Shown here in pieces: positions 1-6,326 of a stretch of 6,453 nt of DNA; within the stretch, counting starts at the first letter, position 1; the number at the start of each line of letters is the position of its first letter. Under the pieces are notes generated by a model that saw only the letters and a list, made by a program, of their open reading frames with translations, was not told the origin of the DNA and searched no databases. Origin of the DNA: Bacteroidota bacterium (GTDB lineage: Bacteria; Bacteroidota; Bacteroidia; Bacteroidales; UBA1402); assembly GCA_030706285.1 (NCBI GenBank), contig JAUZOU010000178.1:1-6453 (forward strand). The letters run 5' to 3'. The translations under genes were made by a program, and so were the position numbers.

Positions 1-1133
1 CAACAGATACAACCCGTATTCAGATGAAACCCATCCAACTGGAGGATTTGCTGGGAAGAGAAGAGGTCAAAATAGATATGAATCGCATCGCCGGACATTC
101 CACAGACAAAACAATATTGATAACTGGTGCGGCAGGATCAATCGGAAGCGAATTATTCAGACAACTGGCCAGTTTCAATCCAACACTGCTGGTGTTGTTC
201 GATATGGCCGAGACGCCATTACATAACCTGCAGCTGGAAATCAAAAAAAATTATCCAACCATACGATCTGAAGCAATAATCGGCGATATCCGGAATCAGT
301 TTCGTCTTGAATATGTCTTTCAGAAATACCATCCAAACATCGTTTATCACGCTGCCGCATACAAACATGTCCCACTCATGGAAGAAAATCCTTGCGAGGC
401 AGTACTTGTCAACATCCTTGGGACAAAGACATTATGTGATATGTCTGTCAAATATGGTGTTGAGCGTTTTGTCATGATTTCAACGGACAAAGCGGTCAAA
501 CCTACCAATGTGATGGGAGCGTCCAAGCGTGTGGCTGAAATATATGTCCAATCTCAGGCAAAGAGAATCGAAAAGGAAGGCATACAAATGCGCATCATCA
601 CGACTCGCTTTGGCAATGTCCTTGGTTCCAGTGGCTCTGTTTTACCAAGATTCAGAAAACAAATCGAAAACGGAGGCCCTGTCACAGTTACCCATCCGGA
701 TATATTCCGTTATTTTATGACAATTCCGGAGGCCTGCCGATTAGTACTCGAAGCAGCTTCAATAGGAGAGAATGGAGAAATTTATGTTTTCGATATGGGC
801 GATCCTGTTCGGATAGCCGAGCTTGCAAGAAAGATGATCGAATTGTCCGGATATATACCGGATAAGGATATCCAAATTAAATATACAGGTCTCAGACCTG
901 GAGAAAAGCTCTATGAAGAGCTATTAAATGATAAAGAAGCGACATTTCCGACTGAACATGAGAAGATATCGGCTGTGAAAGTTCAGCAATATGACTCTGT
1001 TTCCGTCAGCGAAACGGTTAATAAAATGATTGATTTATCGAAAAAAGTAGAAATTGATTGTACGATTCAGCTCATGAAGTCTTTTATCCCTGAATTCAAA
1101 AGTCAAAATTCTCCATATGAAAGGTTTGATTGA
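1..1133 (+). CDS. CapD/WbpM-type UDP-sugar 4,6-dehydratase, 5'-truncated by the window edge
   Basis: This is the C-terminal catalytic part of a membrane-associated nucleotide-sugar epimerase/dehydratase that acts on a UDP-N-acetylhexosamine (typically UDP-GlcNAc), an early step toward deoxy-amino sugars such as QuiNAc, FucNAc or bacillosamine. The frame is open back to the edge (first full codon at base 3, residues TDTTRIQ before the Met at 24-26), and the linker IQLEDLLGREEVKID lies mid-protein in long-form homologues, so base 24 is not the real start. Numbering from that Met, the Rossmann motif TGAAGSIG is at 34-41, STDKA at 153-157 and VMGASK at 163-168. The usual SDR Tyr is replaced by Met164 with Lys168 kept, as in the long WbpM/CapD subfamily. 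LRPGEKLYEEL near residues 290-300 is also family-typical. The missing N-terminus should hold transmembrane helices and a CoA-binding-like domain. Exact substrate and C5-epimerase activity are undetermined. It ends 78 bases before gmd. Confidence 0.93.
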   Translation, partial: TDTTRIQMKPIQLEDLLGREEVKIDMNRIAGHSTDKTILITGAAGSIGSELFRQLASFNPTLLVLFDMAETPLHNLQLEIKKNYPTIRSEAIIGDIRNQFRLEYVFQKYHPNIVYHAAAYKHVPLMEENPCEAVLVNILGTKTLCDMSVKYGVERFVMISTDKAVKPTNVMGASKRVAEIYVQSQAKRIEKEGIQMRIITTRFGNVLGSSGSVLPRFRKQIENGGPVTVTHPDIFRYFMTIPEACRLVLEAASIGENGEIYVFDMGDPVRIAELARKMIELSGYIPDKDIQIKYTGLRPGEKLYEELLNDKEATFPTEHEKISAVKVQQYDSVSVSETVNKMIDLSKKVEIDCTIQLMKSFIPEFKSQNSPYERFD

Positions 1134-1211
1134 AAACATCATTTATACCACTACAAGGTAGATGTTAATCCGGATCTTTTCCTAATTTTATTCATTTAAA
1201 ATGGAACCAAC

Positions 1212-2363
1212 ATGTCAAAAACAGCATTAATTACAGGCATCACCGGACAAGATGGCGCCTATCTGGCTGAATACCTTATTAAAAAAGGCTATATCGTTCA
1301 TGGCATCAAACGACGTTCATCCTTATTCAATACGGATCGTATAGACCACCTGTATCAGGCACCTACGGTTGAAAATAGAAATCTGATCCTGCACTATGGG
1401 GACCTGACCGATAGTATGAACCTGACTCGAATTATCGGAGAAGTAAAACCTGATGAAATTTACAATTTGGCAGCCATGAGCCATGTAAAAGTAAGTTTCG
1501 ATACCCCTGAATATACGGCAAATGCAGATGGACTGGGTACGCTCAGAATACTGGAAGCTGTACGGTTGCTGGAACTTGCTAAAAAAACCAGAATTTATCA
1601 GGCCTCTACTTCCGAGCTCTACGGCCTTGTGCAGGAAATTCCTCAAAAAGAAACAACACCATTCTATCCTCGTAGTCCATATGCTGTTGCTAAATTATAC
1701 GCTTACTGGATCACGGTCAATTATCGGGAAGCCTATGGCATGCATGCCAGCAATGGTATCTTGTTCAACCATGAATCACCCCAAAGAGGTGAAACATTTG
1801 TCACCCGTAAAGTGACGAGGGCTGTTTCCAGGATTGCCCTAGGCATGCAAAAAAACATATTTCTTGGCAATTTATCCTCCAAACGCGACTGGGGACATGC
1901 CAAAGATTATGTTCGCGCCATGTATCTGATCCTTCAGCAAGATCAACCGGATGATTATGTCATTGCTACTGGTGTGACAACGACTATCCGTGATTTTGTC
2001 AGCATGGCTTTTTCAGAAATTGGAGCTACCATCGAATTTAGAGGGTCTGGAGTTGACGAGAAAGGCTATCTGACTGGAGTTGAACGTGCGCGATTCGACA
2101 CGATGGTTGGCGGTGACTATTACGAACCATTCGCCGCAAGAATCGGAGAGGTTGTCGTTGGCGTCAGCAAAGATTATTTCAGACCAACCGAAGTGGAATT
2201 GCTAATCGGTGATTCAACCAAAGCCAGAACACGTCTGAACTGGACACCTCAATACGATTTGAAAGGGCTTTGTAACGATATGATGGTCAGCGACATTAAA
2301 CTCATGAAAAGAGAAACATACCTAAAAGATGGCGGCTATCGAATAATGAATTATTTCGAGTAA
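1212..2363 (+). CDS. gmd: GDP-mannose 4,6-dehydratase
   Basis: This cytoplasmic, NADP-dependent extended SDR converts GDP-D-mannose to GDP-4-keto-6-deoxy-D-mannose, the first step to GDP-L-fucose and related 6-deoxyhexoses. The N-terminal motif TGITGQDG (residues 8-15) is diagnostic. Catalytic residues are in place: Thr133 and Glu135 in ASTSELYG, and Tyr157/Lys161 in YPRSPYAVAK. NHESPQRGETFVTRK (186-200) and KRDWGHAKDYV (224-234) are classic Gmd signatures. At 383 residues it is slightly longer than the E. coli enzyme (about 373). Part of the excess lies at about 288-313, between GVDEKG and the conserved DYFRPTEVE. ATG 1212 is chosen because the Rossmann strand starts right after it; the nearby ATG at 1201 is out of frame. 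There is no Shine-Dalgarno. The next gene, fcl, performs the next reaction, which strengthens the call. Confidence 0.97.
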   Translation: MSKTALITGITGQDGAYLAEYLIKKGYIVHGIKRRSSLFNTDRIDHLYQAPTVENRNLILHYGDLTDSMNLTRIIGEVKPDEIYNLAAMSHVKVSFDTPEYTANADGLGTLRILEAVRLLELAKKTRIYQASTSELYGLVQEIPQKETTPFYPRSPYAVAKLYAYWITVNYREAYGMHASNGILFNHESPQRGETFVTRKVTRAVSRIALGMQKNIFLGNLSSKRDWGHAKDYVRAMYLILQQDQPDDYVIATGVTTTIRDFVSMAFSEIGATIEFRGSGVDEKGYLTGVERARFDTMVGGDYYEPFAARIGEVVVGVSKDYFRPTEVELLIGDSTKARTRLNWTPQYDLKGLCNDMMVSDIKLMKRETYLKDGGYRIMNYFE

Positions 2364-2398
2364 TCAACCTGCATAGCAACCGATTCTCGTTTCTTGAA

Positions 2399-2406
2399 TA
2401 CGTTTG
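2399..2406 (+). promoter_or_regulatory. Possible Bacteroidota -7 promoter element upstream of fcl
   Basis: TACGTTTG matches the Bacteroidota housekeeping -7 consensus TAnnTTTG at every fixed position. It lies in the 89-base gmd-fcl gap, 46 bases before the fcl ATG, which would leave a leader of about 40 nt. No TTTG-like -33 box is visible at the expected distance upstream (around 2375-2378). A chance match is possible, since the same pattern also occurs inside the fcl coding sequence. Confidence 0.3.
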
Positions 2407-2452
2407 GAAGGAAATGACCAGTAGGCAAGTACTCCCATAAATATAATGACAA

Positions 2453-3523
2453 ATGAATAAAGATTCAAAAATTTTTGTAGCCGGACATAATGGATTAGTT
2501 GGCTCTGGCATTCTAAATAATCTACGTTCTAAGGGCTACCATAATTTTGTGCTAAGGTCTCACAATGAACTGGATCTAACAGATCAACAGGCAGTTGAAG
2601 CTTTTTTTAAGCAAGAGAGGCCGGAATATGTCTTTCTTGCTGCAGCTCATGTAGGCGGCATTATGGCCAATTCTATTTACAGAGCGGATTTCATTTACTT
2701 CAACCTGCAGATTCAAAACAATATTATTCACAATGCCTGGAAATACGGTATCAAAAAATTGTTGTTCCTCGGCAGTACTTGTATTTATCCTCGTGATGCG
2801 CCTCAGCCGATGAAGGAAGACTGTTTGCTTACCTCCCCGCTGGAATACACCAATGAGCCGTATGCCATTTCAAAGATTGCCGGACTGAAAATGTGTGAAA
2901 GCTACAACTTGCAGTATGGCACCAACTACATCGCTGTGATGCCGACAAACCTGTACGGTCCAAACGACAATTTCAATCTGGAAAAAAGTCATGTTTTGCC
3001 AGCCCTGATCCGTAAGGCTCATCTTGGTAAATGTCTGTTAAATCAGGAGCATGAGGTTGTTCGGGCTGATTTTGATCGGTATCCTGTAGAAGGAGTTGAT
3101 GGAAAGGCCTCCTGGGATGCAATTCTTGGAAAACTTGCCAAATATGGTATTACGACGGACCATATCTCCATTTGGGGCACCGGAACACCTACCCGTGAAT
3201 TTCTTTGGAGTGAAGATATGGCTGATGCCTGTGTCTTTGTCATGGAAAAAGTTGATTTTTCTGACCTTAAGGGTAACGGCAATGAAATCAGAAACTGCCA
3301 TATTAATATTGGTACGGGAAAGGAAATCAGCATCAAAGGATTGGCAGAACTGGTTGCCTCCAAGATCGGTTATAATGGATCATTGGTCTTCGACAGTACA
3401 AAGCCTGACGGAACAATCCGTAAACTCACTGATCCTTCAAAATTACATAACCTGGGGTGGCATCATAAGATTGAACTGGAGGAAGGCATTGAACTATTAT
3501 ACAACTGGTACCTTAAAAACTAA
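2453..3523 (+). CDS. fcl: GDP-L-fucose synthase (GDP-4-keto-6-deoxymannose 3,5-epimerase/4-reductase)
   Basis: This bifunctional NADPH-dependent SDR epimerises C3 and C5 of GDP-4-keto-6-deoxymannose, the Gmd product, and reduces C4 to give GDP-L-fucose in the cytoplasm. The cofactor motif is GHNGLVGS (11-18). AAAHVGGI (63-70) and FLGSTCIYP (105-113) are family hallmarks. Ser108, Cys110, Tyr137, Lys141 and His180 align by context with E. coli Ser107, Cys109, Tyr136, Lys140 and His179. MPTNLYGPNDNF (163-174) is also characteristic. At 356 residues it is about 35 longer than the E. coli enzyme. The extra part is a charged block at about 196-238, before SIWGTGTPTREFLW, which I recall from Bacteroidota homologues. 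ATG 2453 starts just before the first beta strand, with an A-rich leader and no Shine-Dalgarno. It may be cotranscribed with gmd, from which it is separated by 89 bases, or have its own promoter. Also known as wcaG. Confidence 0.96.
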   Translation: MNKDSKIFVAGHNGLVGSGILNNLRSKGYHNFVLRSHNELDLTDQQAVEAFFKQERPEYVFLAAAHVGGIMANSIYRADFIYFNLQIQNNIIHNAWKYGIKKLLFLGSTCIYPRDAPQPMKEDCLLTSPLEYTNEPYAISKIAGLKMCESYNLQYGTNYIAVMPTNLYGPNDNFNLEKSHVLPALIRKAHLGKCLLNQEHEVVRADFDRYPVEGVDGKASWDAILGKLAKYGITTDHISIWGTGTPTREFLWSEDMADACVFVMEKVDFSDLKGNGNEIRNCHINIGTGKEISIKGLAELVASKIGYNGSLVFDSTKPDGTIRKLTDPSKLHNLGWHHKIELEEGIELLYNWYLKN

Positions 3524-3529
3524 TTTTTA

Positions 3530-3537
3530 TATCTTTG
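3530..3537 (+). promoter_or_regulatory. Possible Bacteroidota -7 promoter element upstream of rfbA
   Basis: TATCTTTG is an exact match to TAnnTTTG, starting 7 bases after the fcl stop codon, in the largest intergenic gap of the window. If used, transcription would begin near 3543-3545 and give a leader of about 190 nt before rfbA. The predicted -33 position (about 3505-3508) reads CTGG, a poor match to TTTG. The position after the end of the GDP-fucose genes and before the dTDP-rhamnose genes makes a promoter reasonable but unproven. Confidence 0.38.
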
Positions 3538-3682
3538 CATATCAAAAGATCTCAAAAGAATGTATGTTGTCCTGTTGCTATTGACTCAGCCGTTTCCACC
3601 TGCCAACAGTCTGCTCCGGTAAGCCTTTTAGCCGGCATTTTGAACGGTGCTTTCTTCTGAAACTTCTTTCGCATGATGAACG

Positions 3683-3697
3683 TTGTGTTGTGTTGTG
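3683..3697 (+). repeat. Short tandem repeat (TTGTG)x3
   Basis: Three perfect copies of the pentamer TTGTG lie 35 bases upstream of the rfbA start, continuing into TTTG at 3698-3701. The tract is short, but perfect 5-mer tandem repeats in a leader can change copy number by slippage. Whether the copy number varies cannot be seen from one sequence. Confidence 0.6.
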
Positions 3698-3732
3698 TTT
3701 GCTACAATATCATGGACAAAAAATCAAATTGA

Positions 3733-4599
3733 ATGAAGGGAATTATTTTAGCCGGAGGTAGTGCGACTCGTTTGTTTCCACTTTCTAAAGCCATTTCCAA
3801 ACAAATCATGCCGGTGTATGACAAACCCATGATTTATTACCCACTTTCCACACTGATGCTGGCTGGCATTAGGGAAATCCTGATTATCTCAACGCCACGC
3901 GATCTTCCAATGTTCAGAGATTTACTCGGAAACGGAGAGGAACTTGGTATGCACTTTCAATATAAGATTCAGGATAAACCAAATGGCTTGGCGCAAGCCT
4001 TTGTGCTTGGTGCAGATTTCTTGAACGGAGAACCCGGGTGTCTGATTCTGGGTGATAATATGTTTTATGGTCAAGGCTTTTCAAAAGTGCTGAAAAAGGC
4101 GGCCATGCTAGACAAGGGAGCCTGCATCTTCGGATACTATGTCAAAGATCCGCGTGCCTATGGAGTGGTTGAATTTGATGAACAAAATAAAGTGCTATCA
4201 TTGGAAGAAAAACCGGCGGAACCGAAATCGCATTATGCTGTTCCAGGACTTTATTTCTATGATAAAACTGTCACAAAAAAAGCAGCGTCTTTAAAGCCAT
4301 CAGCCAGAGGAGAATATGAAATCACAGACCTTAACCGGCTCTATCTGGAAGAAGGGACACTGACAGTCGAACTATTTGGTCGTGGTTTTGCCTGGCTCGA
4401 TACAGGCAATTGCGACAGTTTGCTGGAAGCATCAAATTTTGTCGCAACCATCCAGAACCGTCAGGGATTTTATGTCTCTTGTATCGAAGAAATAGCCTGG
4501 AGAAATGGCTGGATTGACGAAGTTCAACTAACGGCACTTGGAAAAAGACTCGAAAAAACTGCTTACGGTCAGTATTTGCTTTCATTAAAAGAAGCCTGA
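3733..4599 (+). CDS. rfbA: Glucose-1-phosphate thymidylyltransferase
   Basis: This enzyme (RmlA) joins glucose-1-phosphate and dTTP to form dTDP-glucose and pyrophosphate, the entry step to dTDP-L-rhamnose, in the cytoplasm. Its 288 residues match the usual short-form length of about 290. The nucleotide-binding loop is LAGGSATRLFPLSKAISKQ (6-24), with Arg13 and Lys23 as the expected catalytic basic residues. DKPMIYYPLSTLMLAGI (30-46) and PNGLAQAF (83-90) are characteristic. Metal-binding Asp108 is in LGDNMFYGQ, and Asp223 is in WLDTGNCDSLLEASNFV. Two signature positions differ from the best-known enzymes: Ala11 replaces Gly in GGSGTRL, and Asn226-Cys227 replace Thr-His in DTGTH. ATG 3733 precedes the first beta strand directly. 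It lies 41 bases before rfbB and is probably the first gene of an rfbA-rfbB-rfbC unit. Confidence 0.96.
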   Translation: MKGIILAGGSATRLFPLSKAISKQIMPVYDKPMIYYPLSTLMLAGIREILIISTPRDLPMFRDLLGNGEELGMHFQYKIQDKPNGLAQAFVLGADFLNGEPGCLILGDNMFYGQGFSKVLKKAAMLDKGACIFGYYVKDPRAYGVVEFDEQNKVLSLEEKPAEPKSHYAVPGLYFYDKTVTKKAASLKPSARGEYEITDLNRLYLEEGTLTVELFGRGFAWLDTGNCDSLLEASNFVATIQNRQGFYVSCIEEIAWRNGWIDEVQLTALGKRLEKTAYGQYLLSLKEA

Positions 4600-4640
4600 A
4601 AGACAAACGATTACATTCAATCTGTCAATAACTAATAACA

Positions 4641-5759
4641 ATGCAAGTTAAAACATATCTAGTAACAGGAGGGGCTGGTTTTATTGGCTCCAATTACGTT
4701 AAATACGTGTTATCCAATTTTGATGATGTGCAATTGATCATACTTGATGCCCTGACTTATGCCGGTAACTACGGTACCATAGCCCAAGATGTCGATAACA
4801 AACGATGCCTCTTCATCAAGGGTAATATCTGCGATCAAGAACTGGTTTCAAAACTATTTTCAACCCATCCGATTGAAGTTGTCGTCAATTTTGCAGCAGA
4901 GAGTCATGTTGACCGAAGCATCGAAAATCCGAGGCTTTTTCTCGAGACTAATATTCTGGGAACCCAGAACCTAATGGATATAGCTCGTAAGAGTTGGGCG
5001 ACAGGGAAGGATGAACATGGTTATCCGACTTATAAGCCAGGCGTACGCTATCATCAGGTATCGACCGATGAAGTCTATGGTTCACTGGGTGCTGAAGGCT
5101 ATTTTACAGAAACGACGCCATTGGACCCACGTAGTCCGTACTCTGCTTCCAAAACCTCTGCAGACCTCATTGTAAAAGCATATTGCGAAACCTATAAATT
5201 TCCCGCCACCATTACCCGTTGTTCCAACAACTATGGTCCCTATCATTTCCCGGAAAAACTGATTCCACTTATTATCAAGAATATTCTGGAAGGGAAAAAA
5301 CTACCGGTATACGGGAAAGGTGAAAATGTGCGTGATTGGTTGTATGTGGAAGACCATTGCAAAGCCATTGAAAAAGTGATACGCAAGGGAAGAGTTGGTG
5401 AGGTATACAATATCGGAGGTCATAATGAAAAAAAGAACATCGAAATCGTCAAGTTGACCATCGATACGATTCGCCACCTGATGGAAACCGAGCCAGCATA
5501 TCGCAGCGTACTTAAAACAAATCTTTCAACTGTTTCATATGACCTGATCACTTATGTTCAGGACAGACTCGGACACGACATGCGTTATGCCATCGATCCG
5601 ACCAAAATGAAAAATGAACTTGACTGGACTCCTGAAACAACTTTTGAGACAGGAATTGTCAAGACCATCCGGTGGTATCTGGAAAACCAACAATGGGTAG
5701 AAGACGTTACCTCTGGAGAATATCAAAACTATTACGAACGAATGTATTCAAACCGATAG
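4641..5759 (+). CDS. rfbB: dTDP-glucose 4,6-dehydratase
   Basis: This NAD-dependent extended SDR (RmlB) converts dTDP-glucose, the RfbA product, to dTDP-4-keto-6-deoxyglucose. The cofactor motif is TGGAGFIGS (9-17), followed by DALTYAGN (36-43), the RmlB signature. NFAAESHVDRSI (83-94) is conserved. The catalytic residues are Thr142-Asp143-Glu144 in VSTDEVYG and Tyr167/Lys171 in SPYSASK. RCSNNYGPYHFPEKLIPL (193-210) and RDWLYVEDHCKAI are also family-typical. It has 372 residues against about 355-360 in enterobacteria. Part of the difference is a segment at about 118-135 (KDEHGYPTYKPG), before the catalytic strand, and part is a longer C-terminal linker before DRLGHDMRYAID. Start ATG 4641 immediately precedes the Rossmann strand, with an A-rich leader and no Shine-Dalgarno. 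Its stop is 1 base before the rfbC start, which suggests translational coupling. Confidence 0.97.
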   Translation: MQVKTYLVTGGAGFIGSNYVKYVLSNFDDVQLIILDALTYAGNYGTIAQDVDNKRCLFIKGNICDQELVSKLFSTHPIEVVVNFAAESHVDRSIENPRLFLETNILGTQNLMDIARKSWATGKDEHGYPTYKPGVRYHQVSTDEVYGSLGAEGYFTETTPLDPRSPYSASKTSADLIVKAYCETYKFPATITRCSNNYGPYHFPEKLIPLIIKNILEGKKLPVYGKGENVRDWLYVEDHCKAIEKVIRKGRVGEVYNIGGHNEKKNIEIVKLTIDTIRHLMETEPAYRSVLKTNLSTVSYDLITYVQDRLGHDMRYAIDPTKMKNELDWTPETTFETGIVKTIRWYLENQQWVEDVTSGEYQNYYERMYSNR

Positions 5760-5760
5760 C

Positions 5761-6309
5761 ATGCAGTTTACCGAACAATCAATACCCGGGGTTTGGGTTA
5801 TCGAACCCAATGTCTTCAATGACCCAAGGGGTTATTTCATGGAGAGTTTTAAAGAAACAGCATTTGAAGAAAATATAGGAAAGGTCCATTTCCTTCAGGA
5901 CAACGAATCCAAGTCATCATACGGAGTACTAAGGGGCATGCATGCTCAGGCAGGCGACGCCGCGCAGGCGAAATTGGTACGAGTCATTATCGGAAAGGTG
6001 CTGGACGTTGTTGTTGATATGCGCAAAAACTCAACAACATTTGGCCAGTATATTGCGGTTGAATTATCAGAGACCAATAAAAGGCAGCTTTTTGTTCCAA
6101 GAGGTATGTATCATGGATTTATGGTTTTAAGTCAGGAAGCCATTTTTACATACAAGGTAGATAATATCTATCAGCCTTCAGCGGAAGTATCTCTAAATTA
6201 TGCAGATCCGACGGTAGCGATTAAATGGCCAGCCATTCCTGCAGAAAAACTTAATTTATCACCAAAAGATCTTGCAGCACCTTTGTTTAAGGATGCCGTT
6301 ACCTTTTAA
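5761..6309 (+). CDS. rfbC: dTDP-4-dehydrorhamnose 3,5-epimerase
   Basis: This cofactor-independent cupin epimerase (RmlC) inverts C3 and C5 of dTDP-4-keto-6-deoxyglucose to give dTDP-4-keto-L-rhamnose. At 182 residues it has the family's normal length. The key elements are DPRGYFMESF (21-30), GVLRGMHAQ (55-63) with catalytic His61 and Arg59, AQAKLVRV (69-76) with Lys71, TFGQYIAVELSETNKRQLFVP (93-113), HGFMVLS (118-124), Tyr131, and Asp170 in LSPKD as the partner of the catalytic His. The residue after RGMH is Ala where many homologues have Phe or Tyr, and the following loop AGDAAQAK lacks the usual prolines. This looks like a loop variant rather than loss of function. ATG 5761 starts one base after the rfbB stop. 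The true partner rfbD is not in the window. Confidence 0.95.
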   Translation: MQFTEQSIPGVWVIEPNVFNDPRGYFMESFKETAFEENIGKVHFLQDNESKSSYGVLRGMHAQAGDAAQAKLVRVIIGKVLDVVVDMRKNSTTFGQYIAVELSETNKRQLFVPRGMYHGFMVLSQEAIFTYKVDNIYQPSAEVSLNYADPTVAIKWPAIPAEKLNLSPKDLAAPLFKDAVTF

Positions 6310-6326
6310 CAGATTATTGGAAAACC

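Larger units (their letters stand above)
3524..3732 (+). other. 209-base non-coding gap / putative long 5' leader of rfbA
   Basis: This is the longest stretch without a gene in the window. It holds the -7-like element at 3530-3537 and a TTGTG tandem repeat at 3683-3697. The only reading frames are very short, the clearest being a 20-codon one at 3560-3622 with no ribosome-binding signal. I see no strong hairpin followed by a T-run and no recognisable riboswitch or RNA gene. It could be a long leader of the rfbABC transcript or degenerate sequence left by rearrangement; the sequence alone does not decide. Confidence 0.4.

Noticed and set aside
1168..1175. ATCCGGAT palindrome followed by CTTTT after the CapD-like gene as a terminator.
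   Set aside because: The palindrome has no loop and is too short to form a stable hairpin.
1183..1190. TAATTTTA upstream of gmd as a -7 element.
   Set aside because: The last base of TAnnTTTG is wrong and no -33 box is seen; AT-rich intergenic sequence gives such matches easily.
1201..1230. ATG at 1201 as an alternative gmd start or upstream peptide.
   Set aside because: It is out of frame with gmd and stops after nine codons; ATG 1212 gives the canonical N-terminus.
2542..2549. TAATTTTG, a full TAnnTTTG match inside fcl.
   Set aside because: It lies in the middle of a conserved coding region with no gene start downstream; taken as background, and as a caution on the intergenic matches.
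3038..3363. Overlapping minus-strand open frames within fcl.
   Set aside because: They are antisense to a strongly conserved enzyme gene, and their translations show no recognisable domain.
3560..3622. A 20-codon frame (MYVVLLLLTQ...) in the gap before rfbA, possible leader peptide.
   Set aside because: No ribosome-binding signal, no attenuator-like hairpin with T-run after it, and a frame of this length is expected by chance.
3616..3635. Inverted CCGG...CCGG around a T-run as a terminator hairpin.
   Set aside because: Only a 4-bp stem with a 12-base loop, and no T-tract after the second arm.
3703..3708. TACAAT as a sigma-70-like -10 box before rfbA.
   Set aside because: No properly spaced -35 is present, and this consensus is not the one used by Bacteroidota housekeeping sigma factor.
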